Below are positions 5,913 through 11,864 of a DNA stretch of 12,549 nt, piece by piece. The position numbers and the translations under genes are program-made. Source of the stretch: Bacillota bacterium. GTDB taxonomy: Bacteria; Bacillota; Clostridia; Christensenellales; CAG-138. Position 1 is the stretch's first letter. Every line of letters starts with the position of its first letter. The notes below the pieces were generated by a model, which was not told the origin of the DNA, searched no databases, and saw only the letters and a list, made by a program, of their open reading frames with translations. The stretch lies in NCBI GenBank assembly GCA_023416895.1, contig JAEZGQ010000144.1:1-12549 (forward strand), given 5' to 3'.

Positions 5913-6431
5913 ATTATACCCAAGGATGAACTCTTGATCAATGAGGAGATCCGCCACAAAGAAGTCAGGCTCATCGACGACAAGGGAAACCAGCAGGGCG
6001 TAGTTGCTCTGGATGTGGCGATGCGCATGGCGGAAGAAGCCGGCCTTGACCTAGTAGAAATTGCGCCGCAGGCGGCACCGCCTGTGTGCAAAATTATGGA
6101 CTACGGCAAGTACCGCTTTGAACAGGGCAAGCGCGAAAAAGAACAGCGCAAGAACCAAAAGATCGTCGAACTGAAGGAAATCAGGCTTTCGGCAACCATC
6201 GACACGCACGACATGGAAGTGAAATCCAAAGCTTGCACAAAATTCCTCCAAAACGGCGACAAGGTGAAGGTCTCCATCCGGTTCAGGGGCCGTCAGGCAA
6301 AGCATGGCGACATCGGTCTGGATGTAATGAACACGTTCTATGAAATGGTCAAGGACAATGCTGCGATCGACCGCCCTGCCAAGCAGGAGGGACGCAATAT
6401 GTTCATGATATTGACACCCAAATCCAACTAA
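5913..6431 (+). CDS. infC: Translation initiation factor IF-3 (AUU start)
   Basis: IF-3 binds the 30S subunit, keeps it apart from 50S and checks start-codon and initiator-tRNA pairing. The 172-residue product has the N-domain opening INEEIR (9-14), the family signature KIMDYGKYRFEQGK (60-73), a Lys/Glu-rich linker and a C-domain ending RNMFMILTP (161-169), full length for bacteria. I place the start at the ATT at 5913: GGAGG (5903-5907) precedes it by 5 bases, and the product then begins like Bacillus IF-3, also ATT-initiated. An in-frame ATG at 5901 overlaps the ribosome site itself and follows the attenuator T run, so it is unlikely. A start that is not ATG/GTG/TTG lets IF-3 limit its own synthesis. 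First gene of the infC-rpmI-rplT operon. Confidence 0.96.
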   Translation: MIPKDELLINEEIRHKEVRLIDDKGNQQGVVALDVAMRMAEEAGLDLVEIAPQAAPPVCKIMDYGKYRFEQGKREKEQRKNQKIVELKEIRLSATIDTHDMEVKSKACTKFLQNGDKVKVSIRFRGRQAKHGDIGLDVMNTFYEMVKDNAAIDRPAKQEGRNMFMILTPKSN

Positions 6432-6453
6432 CAAACGACAGGAGGAAACCCCC

Positions 6454-6651
6454 ATGCCCAAGATCAAAACCCACAGGGGCGCTGCAAAGAGGTTCAGCCT
6501 TACCAAATCCGGGAAAGTCAAGCGCAGTAAGGCGTACAAAAGGCATATCCTGACCAAGAAAACCACCAAGCGTTTACGCGGTTTGCGTCAGACTGGCTAC
6601 ATCGCCGAGTGCGAAGCCAAGAAGATTCGCGAGCTGATTCCGTATAAGTGA
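6454..6651 (+). CDS. rpmI: 50S ribosomal protein L35 (bL35)
   Basis: A 65-residue, very basic protein, the usual length for bL35, which binds 23S rRNA in the large subunit. The N-terminus MPKIKTHRGAAKRF and the KRHILTKK segment (29-36) are characteristic. GGAGG (6441-6445) lies 8 bases before the ATG. It sits 22 bases after infC and 17 before rplT, the standard bacterial order, so it is co-transcribed and shares the leader control. Confidence 0.97.
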   Translation: MPKIKTHRGAAKRFSLTKSGKVKRSKAYKRHILTKKTTKRLRGLRQTGYIAECEAKKIRELIPYK

Positions 6652-6668
6652 GAAGGAGGAAATGAACC

Positions 6669-7028
6669 ATGGCCAGGATTAAAAGAGCAGTCAATGCCGT
6701 AAAGAAACGCCGCAAGGTGTTTAAGCTCTCCAAGGGCTATTTCGGAGCGAAGAGCAAGCAGTACCGCGCCGCGTCGCAGCAGGTCATGAAGTCGATGGCC
6801 TATGCGTATGTGGGCCGCAAGCTCAAAAAGCGCGAGTATCGCCAGCTTTGGATCGCCCGTATCAACGCGGGCGCAAGGCTCTGCGGCATCAGCTACAGCC
6901 GCCTCATCAACGGTTTGAAGCGCGCGGGCGTGGACGTGAACCGCAAGGTGCTTGCCGATTTGGCTATCTTCGATATGAACGCGTTCAAGCAGCTCGTCGA
7001 AGTCGCCAAAAAGGCGTTGCAGGCGTAA
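6669..7028 (+). CDS. rplT: 50S ribosomal protein L20 (bL20)
   Basis: A 119-residue basic protein, standard length. It binds 23S rRNA early in 50S assembly and, in bacteria with this operon, also the operon's own mRNA leader as a repressor. The N-terminal extension rich in Lys/Arg (1-55) is followed by the family signature around KKREYRQLWIARINAGAR (53-70) and SYSRLINGL. AAGGAGG (6653-6659) sits 9 bases before the ATG at 6669; an out-of-frame ATG at 6662 is too close to the ribosome site. Last gene of the operon; a terminator follows 16 bases after the stop. Confidence 0.97.
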   Translation: MARIKRAVNAVKKRRKVFKLSKGYFGAKSKQYRAASQQVMKSMAYAYVGRKLKKREYRQLWIARINAGARLCGISYSRLINGLKRAGVDVNRKVLADLAIFDMNAFKQLVEVAKKALQA

Positions 7029-7044
7029 ATTCGTTTGTCGTATT

Positions 7045-7076
7045 CGTCCGGGTACAATTGTATCCGGACGTTTTTT
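7045..7076 (+). terminator. Rho-independent terminator of the infC-rpmI-rplT operon
   Basis: CGTCCGG (7045-7051) pairs with CCGGACG (7064-7070), extended by a G-U pair and TAC/GTA to an 11-base stem with an AATT loop, followed by TTTTTT (7071-7076). Confidence 0.93.
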
Positions 7077-7129
7077 GTATCTTTAAGGGCAATGTGCGCT
7101 CTGTCAGCTTAAACGCCGCGTTTGCGGCA

Positions 7130-7158
7130 TTGCGTTTTGCAGCATTATTCTGTAAGAT
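7130..7158 (+). promoter_or_regulatory. Putative promoter of the RNA methyltransferase gene
   Basis: TTGCGT (7130-7135) and TAAGAT (7153-7158) are separated by 17 bases; each matches consensus at four positions. It lies downstream of the rplT terminator and 36 bases ahead of the ATG. A short hairpin GCCGC-GTTT-GCGGC (7115-7128... without T run) lies just upstream. Confidence 0.4.
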
Positions 7159-7194
7159 GGTAGTGCTACAAACCGCCTGAAAAAGAGGAACCGT

Positions 7195-7956
7195 ATGGTT
7201 ATCGAAAGTACACGCAACGAAAATGTAAAGCGCGCGCGCGCGCTGGCGCAGAAAAAGGGTAGGGACGAACAGGGCCTTCACTTCATTGAAGGGGAAAAGC
7301 TCGTGCGCGAAGCCGTGGTTTCGGGCGCGCAGTTTGCGGAAGCCTTTATCGAAGAGGGGCACGAGCTTATGTCTGCCGTGCTTAGCGGAAGCGGTGCAAC
7401 CGTTTATACGGTAAAGCGTGCTGTCATGGAAAGCCTCGCCAACACCGAAACACCGCAGTGGGTGTGTGCTACCGTAAAAACGCCCGATGTCCCGCTGCCG
7501 GAATATTACCCCGAAGGGCTTATCGTCGTGCTCGACCGTGTGCAGGACCCGGGTAACCTCGGTACCATTTTGCGCACCGCGGACGCGATGGGCGCACGCG
7601 GGCTTTTGCTCGGCGAGGGCTGTGCGGATCCTTACGCCCCCAAGCCGCTTCGTGCTTCGATGGGCTCCATTTACCATGTTCCCGTGTGGAACGGGCCGCT
7701 AGAAGCGGAGCTTTCGCGCCTCAAGGAGCAGGGCTTTGTGCTTGTGTGCGGGCATTTGAAGGGAAAAAATGCCCTGCCGAAGGTCGGCAACCGCTGCGCG
7801 CTTGTCATCGGTAACGAATCAAACGGCGTTTCCGATTCGGTTGCGCAAATGTGCGAAACGTACCGTTTACCGATGTACGGTAGGGCGGAATCCCTCAACG
7901 CATCGATCGCCGCGGGTATTTTAATTTATGAACTCTCCAGAACCATGCGCGGCTAA
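7195..7956 (+). CDS. TrmH/SpoU family RNA 2'-O-ribose methyltransferase
   Basis: A 253-residue SPOUT-class enzyme that methylates a ribose 2'-OH in rRNA or tRNA using S-adenosylmethionine. The N-terminal substrate-binding domain (about 1-95) has the usual FIEGEKLV segment (30-37). The knotted catalytic domain shows all three motifs: DRVQDPGNLGTILRTAD (114-130, with N121 and R127), IGNESNGVS (205-213) and SLNASIAAG (233-241). No membrane or extra domains. Genes of this type often lie beside rplT and pheS in Firmicutes; the Bacillus homologue YsgA (RlmP) modifies the 23S rRNA A-loop, which is a plausible but unproven target here. AAGAGGAA (about 7182-7189) serves as ribosome site. Codons 12-17 contain a (GC)7 run. 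Confidence 0.92.
   Translation: MVIESTRNENVKRARALAQKKGRDEQGLHFIEGEKLVREAVVSGAQFAEAFIEEGHELMSAVLSGSGATVYTVKRAVMESLANTETPQWVCATVKTPDVPLPEYYPEGLIVVLDRVQDPGNLGTILRTADAMGARGLLLGEGCADPYAPKPLRASMGSIYHVPVWNGPLEAELSRLKEQGFVLVCGHLKGKNALPKVGNRCALVIGNESNGVSDSVAQMCETYRLPMYGRAESLNASIAAGILIYELSRTMRG
7230..7243 (+). repeat. (GC)7 dinucleotide run inside the methyltransferase gene
   Basis: Fourteen bases of strictly alternating G and C, encoding Arg-Ala repeats near codon 12-17. Such runs can slip during replication, and a change of one unit would shift the frame early in the gene; they can also adopt Z-form DNA. Only the run itself is observed. Confidence 0.9.
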
Positions 7957-8026
7957 GGCGCGAACGCCGAGAGAAATCGCATAATTATGCGCTGCGCGGG
8001 CGATTGCCTGGCACTGCATTTTCACG

Positions 8027-8053
8027 AAAAGCCGCATTGGATGCGGCTTTTTT
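8027..8053 (+). terminator. Rho-independent terminator after the RNA methyltransferase gene
   Basis: AAAAGCCGCAT (8027-8037) pairs with ATGCGGCTTTT (8041-8051) around a TGG loop and continues in T (to 8053). The perfect 11-base stem has A on one flank and T on the other, so it could work in both directions. The 70 bases between the stop and this hairpin include the palindrome CGCATAATTATGCG (7978-7991), of unknown role. Confidence 0.92.
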
Positions 8054-8097
8054 GCTTGTTTTTTCCAACAACCATGTCTGCGATGTGAGAATGGTGC

Positions 8098-8125
8098 TTG
8101 CATTTTTTTGCAAAGCTGTTACAAT
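8098..8125 (+). promoter_or_regulatory. Putative promoter of the amino-acid ABC importer operon
   Basis: TGTTACAAT (8117-8125) is an extended -10 element with TACAAT 5/6 to consensus; TTGCAT (8098-8103) 16 bases upstream is a weak -35. The same region contains inverted repeats TTGCA/TGCAA (8098-8102, 8109-8113) and TGAT/ATCA (8125-8128, 8133-8136) that might bind a regulator; this is only suggestive. Confidence 0.5.
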
Positions 8126-8161
8126 GATAAAAATCATTTGCCTTAGCATGGAGGAATTGTG

Positions 8162-8968
8162 ATGAAGAACAAAATCGCCGCACTTGCACTTGCCGCCATA
8201 ACGCTTTTTGCGTTTTCTTGCGGTTGCACTTCCCAAACGCCCGCTTCTAATGTCTCTGCCACCACCTTTACTGTGGGCTTTGATGCCGCCTTCCCGCCCT
8301 ACGGCTATACGAATGAGAGCGGCGAATATGTGGGCTTCGACCTCGACCTTGCGGCGGAGGTTTGCAAAAGAAACGGCTGGGAGCTTGTGAAAAAACCCAT
8401 CGAGTGGGACAGCAAGGATTTTGAACTTACCAGTGGTACCATTGACTGCATTTGGAACGGCTTCACCATCAACGGTCGCGAAAGCGACTACGAATGGACG
8501 AAAGCTTATGTGGACAATTCGCAGGTGATCGTGGTTTCAGTGGATTCCGGCATTGCGGCGCTTTCCGACCTTGCAGGGAAAACCGTGCTCGTTCAAGCGG
8601 ATTCTTCCGCGCTTGCGGCACTTACCGACACGGAAAATCAAGAAAACGTCGCGCTTGCGGCAAGCTTCAAAAGTCTTACCCAAGTGCCGGATTACTTGAC
8701 TGCGTTTTTGACGCTTGAAAGCGGCGCAGCGGACGCCATCGCCATGGACATCGGCGTTGCCGAGTACGAAATAGCGGAGCGTAATGGAAGCTATACCATT
8801 CTTTCCGAGCCCATCGCGAGCGAGCAATATGGCATAGGCTTCAAGCTTGGCAATGCCGTGCTTCGCGACAAGGTGCAAGCGACCATTGACGAGATGGCGG
8901 CAGACGGCACATTCCTCGCAATCGCTGAGAAGTGGGGCCTCGAGGAAGCCGTGTGCATCGGTAAATAA
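8162..8968 (+). CDS. Polar amino-acid ABC transporter substrate-binding lipoprotein
   Basis: A 268-residue periplasmic-binding-protein-like receptor (SBP_bac_3, family 3) that captures an amino acid outside the membrane and delivers it to the permease encoded next. A signal peptide (1-19) ends in AFSC, making Cys20 the likely lipid-modified residue; Cys22 is the alternative. The mature domain starts with FTVGFDAAFPPYGY (36-49) and GFDLDLA. R106 in the NGR motif and D196 in AMDIG match the residues that hold the ligand carboxylate and amino group in this family. The ligand cannot be named; cystine, glutamine or a basic amino acid are all possible. ATG at 8162 is preferred to the in-frame GTG directly before it, since GGAGG (8150-8154) is 7 bases from the ATG. 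First gene of a three-gene importer operon. Confidence 0.92.
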   Translation: MKNKIAALALAAITLFAFSCGCTSQTPASNVSATTFTVGFDAAFPPYGYTNESGEYVGFDLDLAAEVCKRNGWELVKKPIEWDSKDFELTSGTIDCIWNGFTINGRESDYEWTKAYVDNSQVIVVSVDSGIAALSDLAGKTVLVQADSSALAALTDTENQENVALAASFKSLTQVPDYLTAFLTLESGAADAIAMDIGVAEYEIAERNGSYTILSEPIASEQYGIGFKLGNAVLRDKVQATIDEMAADGTFLAIAEKWGLEEAVCIGK

Positions 8969-8980
8969 GTACAACAAAAT

Positions 8981-9021
8981 GTTCGGGCGGGCGCTTTTTC
9001 GGCGTGAACATCCGCCCGAAC
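8981..9021 (+). repeat. Intercistronic hairpin between binding protein and permease genes
   Basis: GTTCGGGCGG (8981-8990) and CCGCCCGAAC (9012-9021) form a perfect 10-base GC-rich stem with a 21-base loop. There is no T run after it, so it is not a normal terminator. A competing pairing exists inside it: ATGTTC (8979-8984) with GAACAT (9006-9011). In many binding-protein operons such a structure protects the upstream mRNA and gives more binding protein than permease; that role is inferred here. Confidence 0.75.
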
Positions 9022-9043
9022 CGGCAAAACGGAGGCGAGTTCC

Positions 9044-9781
9044 TTGAACATATCCGCAATGATGGTAAGGCTTTCCGAAGGGATGCTGCGAAGCGTTTTA
9101 ATTTTTGCGCTTACGCTTGTTTTTTCGTTGCCGCTCGGGCTGGGGGTATCTTTTGGGCGCATGTCGAAATGGGCGCCGTTTCGGGGGCTTTTGCGGCTCG
9201 CGGAAAAGTGGGGTAGTACGGGCTTTTTCAAACGGTTTCTTCTGTGCGTATGCGAATTTAAACCCGTACAGCTTCTCACCAAGGCTTATATTTCCGTGAT
9301 GCGCGGAACGCCGCTCATGCTGCAACTGATGGTCGTTTACTTTGGTCCATATTACCTTTTTAAGGTCAAAATATCGCCGGAATACCAGTTTTACGCGGTT
9401 ATCATCGCATTTTCGGTAAACTATGCCGCATATTTTGCGGAAATTTACCGAGGGGGCATTGAGTCAATCCCGCTTGGACAGTACGAGGCCGCATCGGTGC
9501 TTGGCTATGGGAAGGCACAGGCATTTTTTAGGATCATCCTTCCTCAGGCCGTAAGGCGCATTCTGCCGGCCGTCACCAACGAGGTCATCACGCTCATCAA
9601 GGATACTTCGCTTTCGTTTGTAATCGCTTACGCGGAAATGTTTACGGTCGCCAAGCAGATCGCCGCCGCGGAGGCGAGTGTTGTGCCGTTCATCGGCGCG
9701 GCGGTTTTCTATTATGTGTTCAATTTTGTTGTGGCTGCCGTTGCGGAAAAAGCCGAAAAGCGTTTTTCGTATGGGCGATGA
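9044..9781 (+). CDS. Polar amino-acid ABC transporter permease (TTG start)
   Basis: A 245-residue integral membrane subunit of the HisM/GlnP family that forms the channel of the importer. Hydrophobic segments are visible at about 15-38, 88-106, 115-133, 185-200 and 212-234. The cytoplasmic EAA loop that docks the ATPase is clear: EAASVLGYGKAQAFFRIILP (148-167), preceded by RGTPLMLQL (87-95). The start is TTG at 9044, because GGAGG (9031-9035) is 8 bases before it while the first ATG (9059) is 23 bases away. Between the first and second hydrophobic segments a charged, aromatic stretch (about 42-73) makes the protein longer than the usual 215-225 residues. The next gene begins 33 bases later. 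Confidence 0.92.
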   Translation: MNISAMMVRLSEGMLRSVLIFALTLVFSLPLGLGVSFGRMSKWAPFRGLLRLAEKWGSTGFFKRFLLCVCEFKPVQLLTKAYISVMRGTPLMLQLMVVYFGPYYLFKVKISPEYQFYAVIIAFSVNYAAYFAEIYRGGIESIPLGQYEAASVLGYGKAQAFFRIILPQAVRRILPAVTNEVITLIKDTSLSFVIAYAEMFTVAKQIAAAEASVVPFIGAAVFYYVFNFVVAAVAEKAEKRFSYGR

Positions 9782-9799
9782 AAGGGGTGTAGCAAAACG
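9782..9799 (+). promoter_or_regulatory. Ribosome binding site that points to an ACG codon
   Basis: AAGGGGTG (9782-9789) is a good Shine-Dalgarno sequence, but the codon at proper distance (7 bases) is ACG at 9797-9799, in frame with the ATPase. The annotated ATG at 9815 is 25 bases from this site; the only nearer candidate is AAGG (9800-9803), 11 bases before it. Confidence 0.5.
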
Positions 9800-9814
9800 A
9801 AGGCGATTCTCGAA

Positions 9815-10564
9815 ATGGAGAACATAAAAAAAAGCTTCAATGGGCTTTCGGTACTAAAAGGCATTTCGCTTACCGTAAATAGCGGGGAGGTACTCGCCGT
9901 GATCGGGCCTTCCGGTAGCGGAAAATCCACCTTGCTTCGCTGTGCAACCTTGCTTGAAACCATCGATTCCGGCAGCATCCGCTACCTTGGAGAAGCCGCC
10001 GCATGCACGGGGGAAAAGGGGATTGCCGAATATGCTTCAAAACAAGAACTGAAGAAAATCAGGCAGTATTTTGGGTTGGTGTTTCAAAACTTCAACCTGT
10101 TTCCGCATTTTACGGTGCTTCAAAACGTGACGGATGCACCGCTCAACGTGCAGAAACGTGAGAAAGCGGAAGTTCTTGAAAAATCCCTCGCACTTTTGAA
10201 CAAAATGGGGCTTGCGGACAAGGCACAAAGTTACCCTTTCGAGCTTTCGGGTGGGCAGCAGCAGCGCGTTTCCATTGTGCGTGCGCTCGCGATGGAGCCG
10301 CGCATTCTGTTTTTCGACGAACCCACCAGCGCGCTCGACCCCGAACTGACGGGGGAGGTGCTTCAGGTGATAAGAAGCCTTGCGCAGGAGCATATGACCA
10401 TGGTGATCGTAACCCATGAAATGGCCTTTGCAGCCGCTGTGGCCGACCGCGTGCTTTTTATGGACGCGGGCACCGTGGTGGAGCAGGGGGCGCCAGAGGA
10501 AGTGATAAAAAACCCCAAGGAGGAGCGTACGCGCCGCTTCCTTGCGCGCTATGCGCAGCAGTAA
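9815..10564 (+). CDS. Polar amino-acid ABC transporter ATP-binding protein
   Basis: A 249-residue (from the ATG) ATPase of the GlnQ/HisP type that powers the importer. Walker A GPSGSGKST (31-39), Q-loop Q91, signature LSGGQ (144-148), Walker B ILFFDE (164-169), D-loop SALD (172-175) and switch H201 are all present, so it should be active. The start is uncertain. Six in-frame codons upstream (Thr-Lys-Ala-Ile-Leu-Glu, from ACG at 9797) complete the first beta strand that homologues begin with, and a strong ribosome site fits ACG rather than ATG. No ATG, GTG or TTG lies between the stop of the permease and 9815 in this frame. Either ACG initiates (6 more residues), or the ATG is used with a weak site. 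A terminator follows at 10627. Confidence 0.93.
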   Translation: MENIKKSFNGLSVLKGISLTVNSGEVLAVIGPSGSGKSTLLRCATLLETIDSGSIRYLGEAAACTGEKGIAEYASKQELKKIRQYFGLVFQNFNLFPHFTVLQNVTDAPLNVQKREKAEVLEKSLALLNKMGLADKAQSYPFELSGGQQQRVSIVRALAMEPRILFFDEPTSALDPELTGEVLQVIRSLAQEHMTMVIVTHEMAFAAAVADRVLFMDAGTVVEQGAPEEVIKNPKEERTRRFLARYAQQ

Positions 10565-10626
10565 GCAAATGGGTTTGTGCCGCCGCATTCTTTGCGGTGC
10601 ATGATGAATTTGGGTTTTAACGAAGC

Positions 10627-10660
10627 CCGCCGCCCGCGCCTGCGGGGGGCGGACTTTTTT
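10627..10660 (+). terminator. Rho-independent terminator of the ABC importer operon
   Basis: CCGCC-G-CCCGC (10627-10637) pairs with GCGGG-G-GGCGG (10642-10652) with one G-G mismatch and a GCCT loop; TTTTTT follows at 10655-10660. Confidence 0.88.
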
Positions 10661-10663
10661 GTA

Positions 10664-10692
10664 TTGTGAAGCGCGCGTTTGCCCGTTATACT
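10664..10692 (+). promoter_or_regulatory. Putative promoter of the cysteine desulfurase/TtcA-like operon
   Basis: TTGTGA (10664-10669) and TATACT (10687-10692) are separated by 17 bases and match consensus at four and five positions. It begins 4 bases after the T run of the preceding terminator. Predicted start of transcription near 10699, about 38 bases ahead of the ATG. Confidence 0.6.
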
Positions 10693-10736
10693 GTTACATG
10701 GATCGTGCCTTTGCCGGCGCGTGAAGGAGTTTTTCT

Positions 10737-11864
10737 ATGGTTTATCTAGATTACGCGGCAGACACACCCATGCGCGAAGAGGCGATCGATGCGTTTGCGC
10801 AAACGGCGCGTGCGTTTTCTGCAAACCCGAATTCGCATCATCCGATGGGGGAGGCGGCTGCCGAGAGGCTTGCGCAATGCTCAAAGAATATCCTTTCCCT
10901 TTTGGGTGTGCCTGAACATACGCTTATTTTTACCTCCGGCGCGACCGAGGCGAACAACCTTGCCATTAAGGGCGCAGCGGGCAACAGCCGTAGCCGCGCA
11001 AAACATATTGTAACGACATGGCTTGAACACTCCTCCGTACACGGCCCCTTGGCGGTGTTGCAGGCGCAGGGCTACGAAGTGGATTACGCCGAGCTTGGCG
11101 AAAACGGAAAGGTAGAGCTTGAAAGCCTAGCCTTACTCGTTCGGCCGGATACGCTTCTTGTGAGCATATGCTATGCCGACGGGGAAACAGGCGTTATGCA
11201 AAACATCGACGAAATCGGCAAATTTTTAAAGGCGCGCTTCCCAAACACGCTTTTCCATGTGGATGCCACGCAGGCAGTGGGTAAAATCCCCGTCGTGCTC
11301 GAAAATACGGATCTTTTTACGTTTGCCGCGCATAAGTTTTATGGCCCGAACGGCATCGGCGCGCTCGTGATGCGCCCTGGGGTTATGGTGGAGCCTCAAT
11401 TGAACGGGGGCATCAGCACCACTGCATTTCGAAGCGGCTCGCCCGCCTTGCCGCTATCCGCTGCCATGGAAGCGGCGTTTTCTCTCGCGTATGGGGAAAT
11501 GGAAACAAACCTTGCACGCGCAAGAACGCATAGCACGGCATTAAAAAAGGCGCTCTCCGGTCGCCGCGACGTTATCGTGAACAGCCCTGCCGACGCGCTT
11601 CCCTATATTTTCAATTTCAGCCTTGTCGGCAAGGATGCACCAAAGCTTATTACACGGCTTGGGGAAATGGGTTTTTCGCTCTCCGGCAAATCCGCCTGCA
11701 CCGCGCCAAAGTCGGTTTCAAGGCCAGTATTCGCGCTTACAAACGACCGAAAGCGTGCGCTTTCCACCGTGCGCGTCAGCACGGGAAGACTTACGACAGA
11801 AGAAGAGATCGCCTCGTTTTTGAAGGCGTTTGAAACCTGCATGAAAGAAACGGAGCAAAGTTAA
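10737..11864 (+). CDS. Cysteine desulfurase (NifS/IscS-like, class V aminotransferase fold)
   Basis: A 375-residue PLP enzyme that takes sulfur from L-cysteine, leaving alanine, and passes it on as a persulfide. Visible features: N-terminal YLDYAADTP (3-11), FTSGATEANN (65-74), H98 stacking on PLP, D176 and Q179 in HVDATQAVG, the Schiff-base lysine K200 in AAHKFYGPNGIG, RSG (232-234) and the catalytic cysteine C321 in SGKSAC. The region after the cysteine (TAPKSVSRPVFAL) departs from the common SGxxxxSHVL form, so the partner may differ from IscU. AAGGAG (10724-10729) lies 7 bases before the ATG. No scaffold gene (iscU/sufU) is in view; the next gene overlaps by one base and is a likely acceptor of its sulfur. 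Confidence 0.92.
   Translation: MVYLDYAADTPMREEAIDAFAQTARAFSANPNSHHPMGEAAAERLAQCSKNILSLLGVPEHTLIFTSGATEANNLAIKGAAGNSRSRAKHIVTTWLEHSSVHGPLAVLQAQGYEVDYAELGENGKVELESLALLVRPDTLLVSICYADGETGVMQNIDEIGKFLKARFPNTLFHVDATQAVGKIPVVLENTDLFTFAAHKFYGPNGIGALVMRPGVMVEPQLNGGISTTAFRSGSPALPLSAAMEAAFSLAYGEMETNLARARTHSTALKKALSGRRDVIVNSPADALPYIFNFSLVGKDAPKLITRLGEMGFSLSGKSACTAPKSVSRPVFALTNDRKRALSTVRVSTGRLTTEEEIASFLKAFETCMKETEQS

Noticed and set aside
5735..5929. Plus-strand open frame across the infC leader
   Set aside because: It covers the promoter, leader hairpins and attenuator, and its ATG is upstream of the predicted transcription start.
8981..9021. Rho-independent terminator inside the importer operon
   Set aside because: The T run is in the loop and not after the stem, and the permease and ATPase follow with normal spacing.
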